NCBI RefSeq assembly: GCF_015767435.1
Contig: NZ_JADWOV010000207.1
Location: 1 to 61,584 of the forward strand
Length of the DNA stretch: 61,584 nt
From: Polaribacter sp. BAL334
GTDB lineage: Bacteria; Bacteroidota; Bacteroidia; Flavobacteriales; Flavobacteriaceae
Direction: 5' to 3'
Below the pieces are notes generated by a model. That model was not told the DNA's origin and did not search any database. It saw nothing but the letters and a program-made list of their open reading frames with translations. Below, one piece after another: positions 34,761-42,927 of the stretch. Position 1 is the stretch's first letter. Each line of letters opens with the position of its first letter. The position numbers and the translations under genes are program-made.

Positions 34761-36536
34761 ATGAAACTGAAAATTTACATATCATTTATAATAAGCGTAT
34801 TATCCTATTCGATTTTTGCTCAACAAGCTGAATTGAGTGTTTCAATAAGTAAAAATACTCTGGGTTTGAATGAGCGTTTGCGCATCGAATTTTCCATAAA
34901 CAAACAAGGTGGAGATCATTTTACGCCACCAAAATTCAAAGAGTTTAAAGTCGTTGCAGGACCAAGTCAATCTGTGAGTCAATCTTGGATTAACGGAAAA
35001 GTAACATTCTCACAATCATATACTTATATTTTAAAGCCAACTAGAAAAGGCGAATTGATTATTGAGCCAGCATCTATTGAAATTAGTGGAGAAAAAATTT
35101 ATACAAAATACATAAAAGTAGTAGTAACTGAACCAATTGACATTCCTGAAAATCCCAATGACCCAGAATATATTGCCAATCAAAATATTCATTTGGTAGC
35201 TGAAGTAACCAAAACAAATCCTTATGTGGGAGAAGGAATTTATGTAGAATATCGTTTGTATGTGAGCGAAAATGTAAGTGTTTACGACACTTCTGTAACA
35301 GAAGCTCCACAATACAATGGTTTTTGGAATCAAGAAATTCAAATTGATGGATATCCTGTGAAAATGGGAAAATACAATGGGCAAAATTACAGATATATTG
35401 TATTGCAAAAAGCATTGCTCGTTCCTACAAAAACAGGAAATTTAACCATTGATCCCATGAAAATGGATATTGTAATTGGTGTTCCAACAGGAAGAGCTGA
35501 TTTTTTTGGAAACGTTATCAGTAAAAATATTCAAAAAGAATTTGCTTCACCAAAGAAAACAATCAACCCAAAAGAATTGCCATTGAATGGAAAGCCTGAG
35601 AATTTTACAGGTGCTGTTGGGGAGTTTAGTTTCAATGTAACTTTGAGCAAAGAAGTGCTGAAAGCCAATGAATCTTCGCAAATAAAAATCGATGTTTCTG
35701 GAAAAGGTAACTTAAAATTATTTGAACTTCCTACAGTGGAAACACCTGCTGAATTGGAAAAATATCAACCAGAAAGAAAAGAAAATGTCCGTATTAATAC
35801 AGATGGAATCAGTGGTTCTGTGTCAGATTCTTATACGATTGTTCCCCAATACAAAGGGAAATATAAAATACCTAAAGTGTCGTTTTCGTATTTTAATCCG
35901 AAAGAAGGAGCGTATAAAACAATTACTACTGAAGATATGTATGTGGATGTTTTGGAAGGAAAGGAATTGACATCAACAACCAATGAAACTTCACAAAATG
36001 CCATTGAAAAACAAAATGTAGTTTCGTTAGGGAACAATTTTAGATATATTCAAACAAAAACGGTTTTCCAATCTCAAAAAACAGCTGATTTTTATAATTC
36101 TCCCTTGTTTTATTTGTTATTATTATTGCCATTTATTGCGATTCCAATTGGCATTTTTATTGGAAAAAGAAATGAAGCACGAAATAGTGATGTGATTGGA
36201 CTTCGTTTGCGAAAAGCAGAGAAATTAGCTCGAAAATTCTTGTCGGAAGCACAAAAACAATTGGGTAAAAAAGAGGCGTTTTATGAGGCTTTAGAGCGTG
36301 CATTGCACAATTATTTGAAGGCAAAATTAAACATTGAAACTGCAGACATCAGTAAAGAAAGAATCACCCAAATTTTAGAAGAAAAGAAAGTTGATGCAGC
36401 AACAATTTCTAAATTTATTGAAGTGTTACAGGCTTCTGATTTTGCCAGATATACTCCTGTTACAAACACGGAGATGAACAAAGAATTTGAAAAAGCGAAA
36501 GAAGTAATCGTTCAAATAGACAAACAATTATCATGA
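34761..36536 (+). CDS. batD: BatD membrane protein
   Basis: A 591-residue protein with a signal peptide (to FAQQ) and a long periplasmic beta-rich part of several immunoglobulin-like repeats. One C-terminal membrane helix lies near 447-467 (FYLLLLLPFIAIPIGIFIG), followed by a cytoplasmic helical tail (AEKLARKFLSEAQKQLGKKEAFYEALERAL). This is the standard BatD layout. It follows batC by 24 bases and its TGA overlaps the batE ATG. The tail resembles that of the smaller BatD-like protein earlier in the operon. Confidence 0.92.
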   Translation: MKLKIYISFIISVLSYSIFAQQAELSVSISKNTLGLNERLRIEFSINKQGGDHFTPPKFKEFKVVAGPSQSVSQSWINGKVTFSQSYTYILKPTRKGELIIEPASIEISGEKIYTKYIKVVVTEPIDIPENPNDPEYIANQNIHLVAEVTKTNPYVGEGIYVEYRLYVSENVSVYDTSVTEAPQYNGFWNQEIQIDGYPVKMGKYNGQNYRYIVLQKALLVPTKTGNLTIDPMKMDIVIGVPTGRADFFGNVISKNIQKEFASPKKTINPKELPLNGKPENFTGAVGEFSFNVTLSKEVLKANESSQIKIDVSGKGNLKLFELPTVETPAELEKYQPERKENVRINTDGISGSVSDSYTIVPQYKGKYKIPKVSFSYFNPKEGAYKTITTEDMYVDVLEGKELTSTTNETSQNAIEKQNVVSLGNNFRYIQTKTVFQSQKTADFYNSPLFYLLLLLPFIAIPIGIFIGKRNEARNSDVIGLRLRKAEKLARKFLSEAQKQLGKKEAFYEALERALHNYLKAKLNIETADISKERITQILEEKKVDAATISKFIEVLQASDFARYTPVTNTEMNKEFEKAKEVIVQIDKQLS

Positions 36537-37285
36537 TGAAAAAGACATTTTTTTTATTTCTACTGTTTGCGAACACCTTATTTGCTCAAAGTGTTGATGA
36601 TTTATTTGACTCGGCAAATGATTTTTATAAAAATGAGAAATTTGAAAAAGCCATTGAATTGTATCACCAAATTGCCTCTAAAGGAACTATTTCGGTTGAA
36701 TTGTATTACAATTTAGGAAACTCCTATTATAAAATCAACAAAGTTGGTCCTGCAATTTATTATTTTGAAAAAGCCCTGAAATTAGACCCGACAAACGAAG
36801 ATGCTCAAAATAATTTGATTTTTGCAAAGCGATTGGCATTGGATAATATAGAGGAACTTCCGAAAAATATCTTTCAAAAAATCAATGTAAACTATTTGCA
36901 ACAACTTTCTTACAATCAATGGGCGATTGTTTCCGTAGTTTTTTCATTCCTTGCCTGCATTTTATTTTTGCTATTCTATTTTGCAAATTCATCTGCTAAA
37001 AAGAGGTTTTATTTTGGCTCGAGTATAGTAGGTTTTTTATTGTTAGTTATTTCTTTTTCAATCACTTATAACCAATTTTTATTCTTTAAAAACAACAAAG
37101 AAGCCATCGTTTTTGCAGAAACATCTGCTGTTAAAAATGCACCAACTTTCAACTCTGAAGATGTGTTTATTTTGCACGAAGGCACTAAAGTTATTGTTTT
37201 AGATGCGCTAGATAACTGGAAAAAGATTAAATTAGCGGATGGAAAACAAGGTTGGATCAATGCAAAAGAAATAAAAGAACTATAA
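36533..37285 (+). CDS. batE: BatE, TPR and SH3-type protein
   Basis: A 250-residue protein with a signal peptide (to LFAQS) and a TPR region (about 25-110; YYNLGNSYYKINKVGPAIYYFEKAL). Two membrane helices follow (about 132-150 and 160-180), then a C-terminal bacterial SH3 domain (about 190-250, ending GWINAKEIKEL). This is the usual BatE composition in Bacteroidota. The ATGA overlap with batD indicates coupled translation. It ends the bat operon; a small unknown gene follows after two bases. Confidence 0.9.
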   Translation: MMKKTFFLFLLFANTLFAQSVDDLFDSANDFYKNEKFEKAIELYHQIASKGTISVELYYNLGNSYYKINKVGPAIYYFEKALKLDPTNEDAQNNLIFAKRLALDNIEELPKNIFQKINVNYLQQLSYNQWAIVSVVFSFLACILFLLFYFANSSAKKRFYFGSSIVGFLLLVISFSITYNQFLFFKNNKEAIVFAETSAVKNAPTFNSEDVFILHEGTKVIVLDALDNWKKIKLADGKQGWINAKEIKEL

Positions 37286-37287
37286 AT

Positions 37288-37593
37288 TTGATTGAATACT
37301 CTAAATTATTTTATTTAAAACTACTGATTTTACTGTTGTTGACAGTAAAGGTTTCCTATGTTTTATCCGAAACTTTTTCAGATATTCCTTCAGAACAAAT
37401 CATCAATACTTGTCCAGATGAAATTGAAATCGAGCCAGAATTTGAAACCGCTTTTTTTCAAAAAATCACCAAATTTTCATCACTAATAATTCCTAAAACA
37501 AACCCTGCAAAAGCACCTGTTTTTAAAAATACGTTTTCTCACAAAATACATCTTATAGAGTTTACTACTCCACCACCTGAGTTTTTTCTCTAA
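37288..37593 (+). CDS. small membrane-anchored or secreted protein of unknown function
   Basis: About 101 residues from a TTG at 37288. It has one hydrophobic segment (LFYLKLLILLLLTVKVSYVL), then a polar region with a single Cys (NTCPDE) and a C-terminus ending in TPPPEFFL. Proline-rich PPPE endings occur on other short Bacteroidota proteins next to transporter genes (recollection). No ATG is available upstream except ones inside batE in this frame. I do not recognise a family. It lies between batE and the SulP gene, with which it is more likely to belong. Confidence 0.5.
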   Translation: MIEYSKLFYLKLLILLLLTVKVSYVLSETFSDIPSEQIINTCPDEIEIEPEFETAFFQKITKFSSLIIPKTNPAKAPVFKNTFSHKIHLIEFTTPPPEFFL

Positions 37594-37660
37594 CCTCAGA
37601 AATCAACTTAAAATTATCAATCAAAAACTTGCCTTTACGGGTAAGATAAAATTCACATAA

Positions 37661-39250
37661 ATGTTTAAAACGTTAAAAAACGATATTCCTGCGAGTATCG
37701 TTGTATTTTTTGTTGCACTTCCCCTTTGTTTAGGAATCGCTTTAGCTAGTGGTGCACCACTATTTTCAGGAGTTATTGCGGGTATTATTGGTGGAATTGT
37801 TGTTGGAGCTTTGAGTGGCTCTAAAATTGGGGTAAGTGGCCCTGCAGCTGGTTTGGCTGCTATTGTATTGACTGCAATTGGCACTTTGGGAGGATATGAA
37901 AATTTCCTTGTTGCTGTTGTTTTAGCGGGCTGTATTCAATTATTATTTGGTGTTTTAAAAGCAGGAATTATCGGGTATTTTTTCCCCTCTTCTGTGATTA
38001 AAGGAATGCTTACTGGAATTGGAATCATTATCATTTTAAAACAAATTCCACATTTTTTTGGATATGATGCAGATCCAATTGGAGATGATGCTTTTTTACA
38101 AGTAGACTCTGAAAATACATTTTCTGAGTTACAAAATGCCGTGAATAATATCATTCCAGGATCATTAATAATTGGGATAGTTGGATTATTGGTTATTCTC
38201 TTTTGGGACAATGTTCTCAGTAAAAAATCTAAATTATTTCAAGTTATTCAAGGCCCTTTTGTGGCTGTTGTTCTTGGAATTGTATTTTATTTGGTAACAA
38301 AAAATAACGCTACTTTATCCATTTCTCAAACACATTTAGTAAATGTTCCTATTCCAGAAAGTTTGAATTCTTTTCTAGGACAATTTAGCTTTCCAAATTT
38401 TGGTGTTATCAGTAATTTGGACGTTTGGGTTGTGGCTTTTACGATTGCTTTGGTAGCTAGTTTGGAAACTTTATTAAGCGTTGAAGCTACAGATAAATTA
38501 GATCCTGATAAAAATGTAACTCCTACAAATAGAGAATTATTAGCACAAGGAGCAGGAAATATTTTATCAGGTTTGGTTGGTGGTTTGCCAATTACTCAAG
38601 TGATTGTAAGAAGTTCTGCGAATGTTCAATCAGGTGGAAAAAGTAAAATATCAGCCATAATTCACGGATTTTTATTGTTAATTTCTGTTTTATTAATTCC
38701 CAAATTATTGAATAATATTCCTTTATCGGTTTTAGCAGCTATTTTATTGGTAGTTGGGTATAAACTAGCAAAACCTTCTTTATTCAAAAAGATGTATCAA
38801 TTAGGTTGGAAACAATTTGTTCCTTTTTTAATTACTATAGTTGGAATTGTTTTTCTAGATTTATTAAAAGGAATTGGATTGGGATTAACTGTTGGAATTG
38901 TCATAATTTTGATAAAAAGTTATCAAAATTCACATTTCTTACACAAAGAAATTGATTCAGCAGACAAAAGTCATTTAAAAATGACACTTGCTGAAGAAGT
39001 GACTTTTTTTAATAAAGGAGCAATTCTCAATGAGTTAGATAAAATTCCAAAGAATTCTCACCTTGAAATTGATGTAAGAAAAACACAGTATCTAGATTAT
39101 GATATCATTGAAATATTGGAAGATTTCCTTGTCAAGGCAAAAGAAAGACACATAGAAATAAGGGTAATATCAACCAAAAAAACAATTGAAAATCCTGAAA
39201 GTTTCGTGAAATTTTTCAGTGAAATAAATCCAAAAAAATCAAAAAACTAA
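37661..39250 (+). CDS. SulP family anion transporter, probable bicarbonate transporter
   Basis: A 529-residue inner-membrane protein with about 11-12 helices. It has the SulP opening DIPASIVVFFVALPLCLGIALASGAPL and the motif SKIGVSGPAAGLAA. A reduced C-terminal STAS-like domain (about 420-520) is present. SulP proteins carry sulfate, bicarbonate and other anions. A beta-carbonic anhydrase gene starts four bases after its stop, and an SbtA gene lies next, so bicarbonate is the favoured substrate (inference; BicA of cyanobacteria is also SulP). Sulfate transport is not excluded by sequence. Confidence 0.85.
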   Translation: MFKTLKNDIPASIVVFFVALPLCLGIALASGAPLFSGVIAGIIGGIVVGALSGSKIGVSGPAAGLAAIVLTAIGTLGGYENFLVAVVLAGCIQLLFGVLKAGIIGYFFPSSVIKGMLTGIGIIIILKQIPHFFGYDADPIGDDAFLQVDSENTFSELQNAVNNIIPGSLIIGIVGLLVILFWDNVLSKKSKLFQVIQGPFVAVVLGIVFYLVTKNNATLSISQTHLVNVPIPESLNSFLGQFSFPNFGVISNLDVWVVAFTIALVASLETLLSVEATDKLDPDKNVTPTNRELLAQGAGNILSGLVGGLPITQVIVRSSANVQSGGKSKISAIIHGFLLLISVLLIPKLLNNIPLSVLAAILLVVGYKLAKPSLFKKMYQLGWKQFVPFLITIVGIVFLDLLKGIGLGLTVGIVIILIKSYQNSHFLHKEIDSADKSHLKMTLAEEVTFFNKGAILNELDKIPKNSHLEIDVRKTQYLDYDIIEILEDFLVKAKERHIEIRVISTKKTIENPESFVKFFSEINPKKSKN

Positions 39251-39254
39251 AAAT

Positions 39255-39893
39255 ATGAAAGATAACTATTACGATAATCTGCTTATAAATAACAAAGCTT
39301 GGGCAGAAGAAATGATTGCAAACGACAAAGATTATTTTATAAAACTTTCCAAAGCACAATCACCACCATTGTTGTGGATTGGTTGCTCAGATAGTAGAGT
39401 GCCAGCAAACGTAATTACAGGAACACTTTCTGGTGAAATATTTGTGCACAGAAATATTGCAAATATGGTAGTTCACACAGATATGAATATGTTGAGTGTT
39501 TTAGATTATGCCGTAAATCATTTAAAAGTAAAACATGTTGTTGTTTGTGGGCATTATGGTTGTGGAGGTGTTGAAGCGGCAATGTCGAATAAATCTTTGG
39601 GGTTGATTAACAAATGGATACGAAATATCAAAGAAGTGTATCGTGAAAACTATACAGAATTGAACAAAATTAAAGATGATAAAAAACGATTTGACAGACT
39701 GGTTGAATTGAATGTAATCGCACAAGTATATGACTTGGCAAAAACATCCATTGTTCAAAAATCATGGAAAAATGATTCTGGTTTAGAGTTGCATGGTTGG
39801 GTTTATGGATTGGATAATGGACTCATCAAAGATTTAAAAGTAACCATGAATAGTGATGAACATTTAGACGATGTTTTTAAATTAGATGTTTAA
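39255..39893 (+). CDS. can: beta-class carbonic anhydrase
   Basis: Interconverts CO2 and bicarbonate. The zinc ligands are clear: Cys44 in GCSDSRVP (with Asp46 and Arg48), His100 and Cys103 in GHYGCGG. At 212 residues it is of normal size for the bacterial beta class, and it has no signal peptide, so it is cytoplasmic. It begins four bases after the SulP gene and is followed by a terminator. Paired with the transporter it would set the exchange between imported bicarbonate and CO2 inside the cell. Confidence 0.95.
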   Translation: MKDNYYDNLLINNKAWAEEMIANDKDYFIKLSKAQSPPLLWIGCSDSRVPANVITGTLSGEIFVHRNIANMVVHTDMNMLSVLDYAVNHLKVKHVVVCGHYGCGGVEAAMSNKSLGLINKWIRNIKEVYRENYTELNKIKDDKKRFDRLVELNVIAQVYDLAKTSIVQKSWKNDSGLELHGWVYGLDNGLIKDLKVTMNSDEHLDDVFKLDV

Positions 39894-39915
39894 ATAACCA
39901 TTAATTTTAAAAAGC

Positions 39916-39945
39916 AAAACCATCAAAAATAATTTTGATGGTTTT
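39916..39945. terminator. bidirectional terminator between carbonic anhydrase and sbtA genes
   Basis: Perfect 13-base arms (AAAACCATCAAAA and complement) around a four-base loop, with T-rich sequence after the plus-strand arm. It serves the convergent carbonic anhydrase and SbtA genes. Confidence 0.88.
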
Positions 39946-39976
39946 TAGTTTTACAAAACTACTCATAAAACGAACT

Positions 39977-40939
39977 TTAAAATAATTGTACCACAGCAAA
40001 ATAAATGGGCATTCCAATAGTAATATTGAATGGGAAAGTAATTGCCAAAGCCATGGGAATATAAATTCCTGCATCAGCTCTTGGTTCAGCCAATTTCATG
40101 GTTGCTGGTACTGCAATGTATGAAGCTCCTGCAGCTAAAATGGCGAATAACAGTCTATTACCCTCACTTTCTGTTACAAAACCACTCAAATACGCAACCA
40201 ACATTCCATTAAAAAGAGGCACTAAAATTCCGAATATAAATAAGAAAACGCCATGTTGTAAAAATCCTTTGATTCTACTTGCGGTCACCATTCCCATTTC
40301 TAATAAAAATAAGGATAAAAAACCTTTGAAAATATCAGTTGTAAATGGCTCAATCCCTCTTGCCTGAGTGGCATCTGCGACCAAACCAATTACTAAACTT
40401 CCTATCAACATTAACACACTTCCACTTGTAAATGAGTGTTTTATGATATTCCCAAACGATTCTTTTTTGGTTGTTGAAGTATCATTTAGCATGATTAAAA
40501 TCACACCAACAATAATGGCTGGAGATTCCATAATTGCCATGATTGCCACCATGTGACCACCAAAAGTGATGCCTTGATTTTCTAAAAATGAAACCGCTGT
40601 CACAAAAGTCACTGCACTTACAGAGCCATAAGCAGCAGCAATTACTCCAGCATTTGGAGTGCCAACTTTTGATTTTAAAATATAAAAAGTGTATAAAGGA
40701 ACTATGACCGAAAGCGCAATGGCAAATAAAATAGAATATAAAATTTCTGAATTGAATTCACTGTGTGACAATTCTTGTCCTCCTTTAAAACCAATGGCAA
40801 ACAATAAATACAAAGAAATAAACTTTGAAGAAGAATCTGGGATTTTTAAATCACTTTTCACAAGTGATGCAATAATTCCTAACACAAAGAATAACAAAAC
40901 CGGATTTGTTAAATTGCTGATTAAAATATCAATACTCAT
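39977..40939 (-). CDS. sbtA: SbtA-type sodium-dependent bicarbonate permease
   Basis: A 320-residue inner-membrane protein with about ten helices. It shows the SbtA pattern: LLFAIGFKGGQEL near 45-57, AAAYGSVSAVTFVTA near 104-118 and the second-half repeat FLLEMGMVTASRI, with an inverted two-fold layout. SbtA takes up bicarbonate with sodium in cyanobacteria and occurs in many heterotrophs. No SbtB (PII-like) gene is adjacent. It converges on the carbonic anhydrase gene and diverges from a LysR regulator, the usual layout for its own regulator. Confidence 0.88.
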   Translation of the reverse strand: MSIDILISNLTNPVLLFFVLGIIASLVKSDLKIPDSSSKFISLYLLFAIGFKGGQELSHSEFNSEILYSILFAIALSVIVPLYTFYILKSKVGTPNAGVIAAAYGSVSAVTFVTAVSFLENQGITFGGHMVAIMAIMESPAIIVGVILIMLNDTSTTKKESFGNIIKHSFTSGSVLMLIGSLVIGLVADATQARGIEPFTTDIFKGFLSLFLLEMGMVTASRIKGFLQHGVFLFIFGILVPLFNGMLVAYLSGFVTESEGNRLLFAILAAGASYIAVPATMKLAEPRADAGIYIPMALAITFPFNITIGMPIYFAVVQLF

Positions 40940-40960
40940 ATATATATTTTAAAATTCGTG

Positions 40961-40968
40961 CAAATCTA
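40961..40968 (-). promoter_or_regulatory. probable -7 box of sbtA
   Basis: On the minus strand TAGATTTG matches TAnnTTTG, 21 bases before the sbtA ATG. The divergent LysR dyad is 33 bases upstream of it. Confidence 0.45.
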
Positions 40969-40994
40969 AAGGCAATTATTCATATATTTTTATT

Positions 40995-41012
40995 TAATTT
41001 TGTTATGTAACA
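40995..41012 (+). promoter_or_regulatory. LysR gene -7 box with overlapping dyad operator
   Basis: TAATTTTG (40995-41002) is a full -7 match for the LysR gene. Overlapping it is the dyad TGTTA-TG-TAACA (41001-41012), with perfect five-base arms. A site at this position would let the regulator repress itself while sitting upstream of the sbtA promoter, as is usual for LysR proteins. Confidence 0.5.
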
Positions 41013-41026
41013 CATTAATATAATTT

Positions 41027-41959
41027 ATGAATTTTACCTTACATCAACTCAAAGTATTTACCACAATTGTAGCGCATAGAAGCATTACAAAAGCGGCAAT
41101 TGAATTGAATATGACACAACCTGCAGCTTCTATTCAGTTGAAAAACTTTCAAGACCAGTTTGAAATTCCCTTATCAGAAGTGATTGGAAGACAGTTTTAT
41201 GTTACCGATTTTGGCAAAGAAATTTATGAAATTGCGCTAGAAATTCTAAATAAAACAGAAACCATTCAATATAAAACAGCTGCTTTTAAAGGATTGCTTT
41301 CTGGAAAATTACGAATTTCAGTAGTTTCTACAGGAAATTATGTAATGCCTTATTTTTTGAATGGGTTTTTAAAAAAACATCCCAAAGTGGAGTTGGTTTT
41401 AGATGTATCAAACAAAACGAATGTTATCAAAGATTTAGAACAAAACTTGGTCGATTTTTCCTTGGTTACTGTCAGTCCAACTCATTTAGAATTGAATGAA
41501 TTGCCCATTATGGAGAACAATTTGGTGTTAGTTGCTGCAAAAAACAACACGCTGTTGAATAATGATAAAAATGAAAAAACGATTTTCAAAACCATTCCAT
41601 TAATTTTCAGAGAAGAAGGTTCAGGAACTAGACACACTATGATGGAGTTTTTTAAACAAGAGAAGATTGCCCCAAAAACACAATTAGTTTTGACTTCCAA
41701 CGAAGCCATCAAACAAGCTGTTGTTGCGGATATTGGCGTTTCTATTGTTTCATTATTGAGTATTAAAAATGAATTACTGCAAAACGAACTGAAAATAATT
41801 CCCACAAAAGGATTGCCTTTGCGTTCCACATGGAAACTTATTTACTTAAAAAAGAAGGAACTATCTCCAGTTGCTGCCGCTTTTTTAGCCTATGTTGCGT
41901 CAGAAAAAGAAACAGTTTACAAGCACTATTTTGATTGGCTAAATGAAATTTTAGATTGA
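41027..41959 (+). CDS. LysR-family transcriptional regulator
   Basis: A 310-residue regulator with an N-terminal winged HTH (residues 1-60; AAIELNMTQPAASIQLKNFQDQFEIPL) and a C-terminal effector domain. Overall it resembles the CbbR/CmpR/CysB-like branch (ATGNYVMP-type start of the effector domain; VSTGNYVMPYFLNGF here). Divergent from sbtA, it most likely controls bicarbonate uptake genes, in line with CcmR/CmpR in cyanobacteria (inference). Its last nine bases overlap the convergent cvpA end. Confidence 0.9.
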   Translation: MNFTLHQLKVFTTIVAHRSITKAAIELNMTQPAASIQLKNFQDQFEIPLSEVIGRQFYVTDFGKEIYEIALEILNKTETIQYKTAAFKGLLSGKLRISVVSTGNYVMPYFLNGFLKKHPKVELVLDVSNKTNVIKDLEQNLVDFSLVTVSPTHLELNELPIMENNLVLVAAKNNTLLNNDKNEKTIFKTIPLIFREEGSGTRHTMMEFFKQEKIAPKTQLVLTSNEAIKQAVVADIGVSIVSLLSIKNELLQNELKIIPTKGLPLRSTWKLIYLKKKELSPVAAAFLAYVASEKETVYKHYFDWLNEILD

Positions 41960-42481
41960 AATTTCAGCATCTGGAAAAACTATTTTCCAGTCATTGGGTT
42001 GTTCAATAATTGATGGAAAAATAGTAGGAGCTATGATTTTTATTGGTCCAAATAAAATAGATTCTTCTTGAACTTTTTCAGTTAGAAATGGAATTTTTGC
42101 ATTTATTTTATCTATAAAAACAAAAATAATACTAAAAATAAGTGCCGTTTTTAGTAGACCAAAAAAGCCGCCTAATACTTTGTTAATCAATCCTAAAGCA
42201 GTTATATCTGCTATTTTTGTGAGTATTTTTCCCGTAAAAATTACCAACATAACCACTCCTAAAAATGTAATAATATACCCAACAATTTTATTGGTTTTAC
42301 TGTTCCAGCCTAAAATACTTTCTCTCAAAAAATCTTCAGCATAATACGAAAAATGAATTGCAACATAGATTCCTAATAATACTGCCACTAACGAAGCAAT
42401 TTCTGAAAATAGACCTTTCATAAAACCGCTAATAAAGCCTAAAACCAAAAAAGATGCTATTACAATATCAAAAACAGTCAT
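41951..42481 (-). CDS. cvpA: CvpA family membrane protein
   Basis: A 176-residue protein with four membrane helices and the CvpA opening TVFDIVIASFLVLGFISGFMKGLF. E. coli CvpA is needed for colicin V production and envelope stress tolerance; the exact role is not settled. In Flavobacteriaceae it is a conserved housekeeping gene. It converges on the LysR gene with a nine-base overlap and diverges from the small unknown at 42568. Confidence 0.9.
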   Translation of the reverse strand: MTVFDIVIASFLVLGFISGFMKGLFSEIASLVAVLLGIYVAIHFSYYAEDFLRESILGWNSKTNKIVGYIITFLGVVMLVIFTGKILTKIADITALGLINKVLGGFFGLLKTALIFSIIFVFIDKINAKIPFLTEKVQEESILFGPIKIIAPTIFPSIIEQPNDWKIVFPDAEISI

Positions 42482-42567
42482 TGAAAAGAAAATTTATCCA
42501 AACCTACACCTTTTTTTTACAATTTAAAAATGAAGCGAGTATCTTTACGTTTTTAAATCAATGAGCA

Positions 42568-42927
42568 ATGACAAAAGAATGGAGTCTCAAAGAAAAGTGG
42601 GATTTTTTGACAGAACAATTAACCGAAAAATTTTCTGAAGGAGAGGAATTAAATGTTGATGGAATTATTTATTTAATTGGTGTTCAAGAACTTGGACAAG
42701 GTTATCGCGCGTTTAAGAAAGATGAAAAACTCAATTTAATGCACATTGCGATTTGCAAATTATTGGAACCTTATGGTTATTATGAATTTGATTTTTTTGA
42801 TGAAGATGGATGGCCTCACTATAAAATTATTACAGAATTGCCCAATTTAAAACCTGGTGAACAAACCATTTTAATGAAAGAAGCCATTCTTGCTTATTTT
42901 GAAAGTCTGGGTTTTTTTGAAGATTAA
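42568..42927 (+). CDS. conserved hypothetical protein
   Basis: A 119-residue acidic cytoplasmic protein I do not assign to a family. It is compact, without signal peptide or membrane helix, rich in aromatic and acidic residues, and has the stretch YGYYEFDFFDEDGWPHYK (about 74-91). It has an upstream -7-like TATCTTTA at 42538-42545 (one mismatch). Its end overlaps the convergent SDR gene by four bases. I recall similar unnamed proteins in Flavobacteriaceae next to cvpA, but cannot verify this. Confidence 0.7.
   Translation: MTKEWSLKEKWDFLTEQLTEKFSEGEELNVDGIIYLIGVQELGQGYRAFKKDEKLNLMHIAICKLLEPYGYYEFDFFDEDGWPHYKIITELPNLKPGEQTILMKEAILAYFESLGFFED

Noticed and set aside
37252..37287. ATG start of the small protein inside batE
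   Set aside because: It overlaps conserved batE codons, and the added N-terminus is charged and unlike a signal sequence; the TTG at 37288 is preferred.
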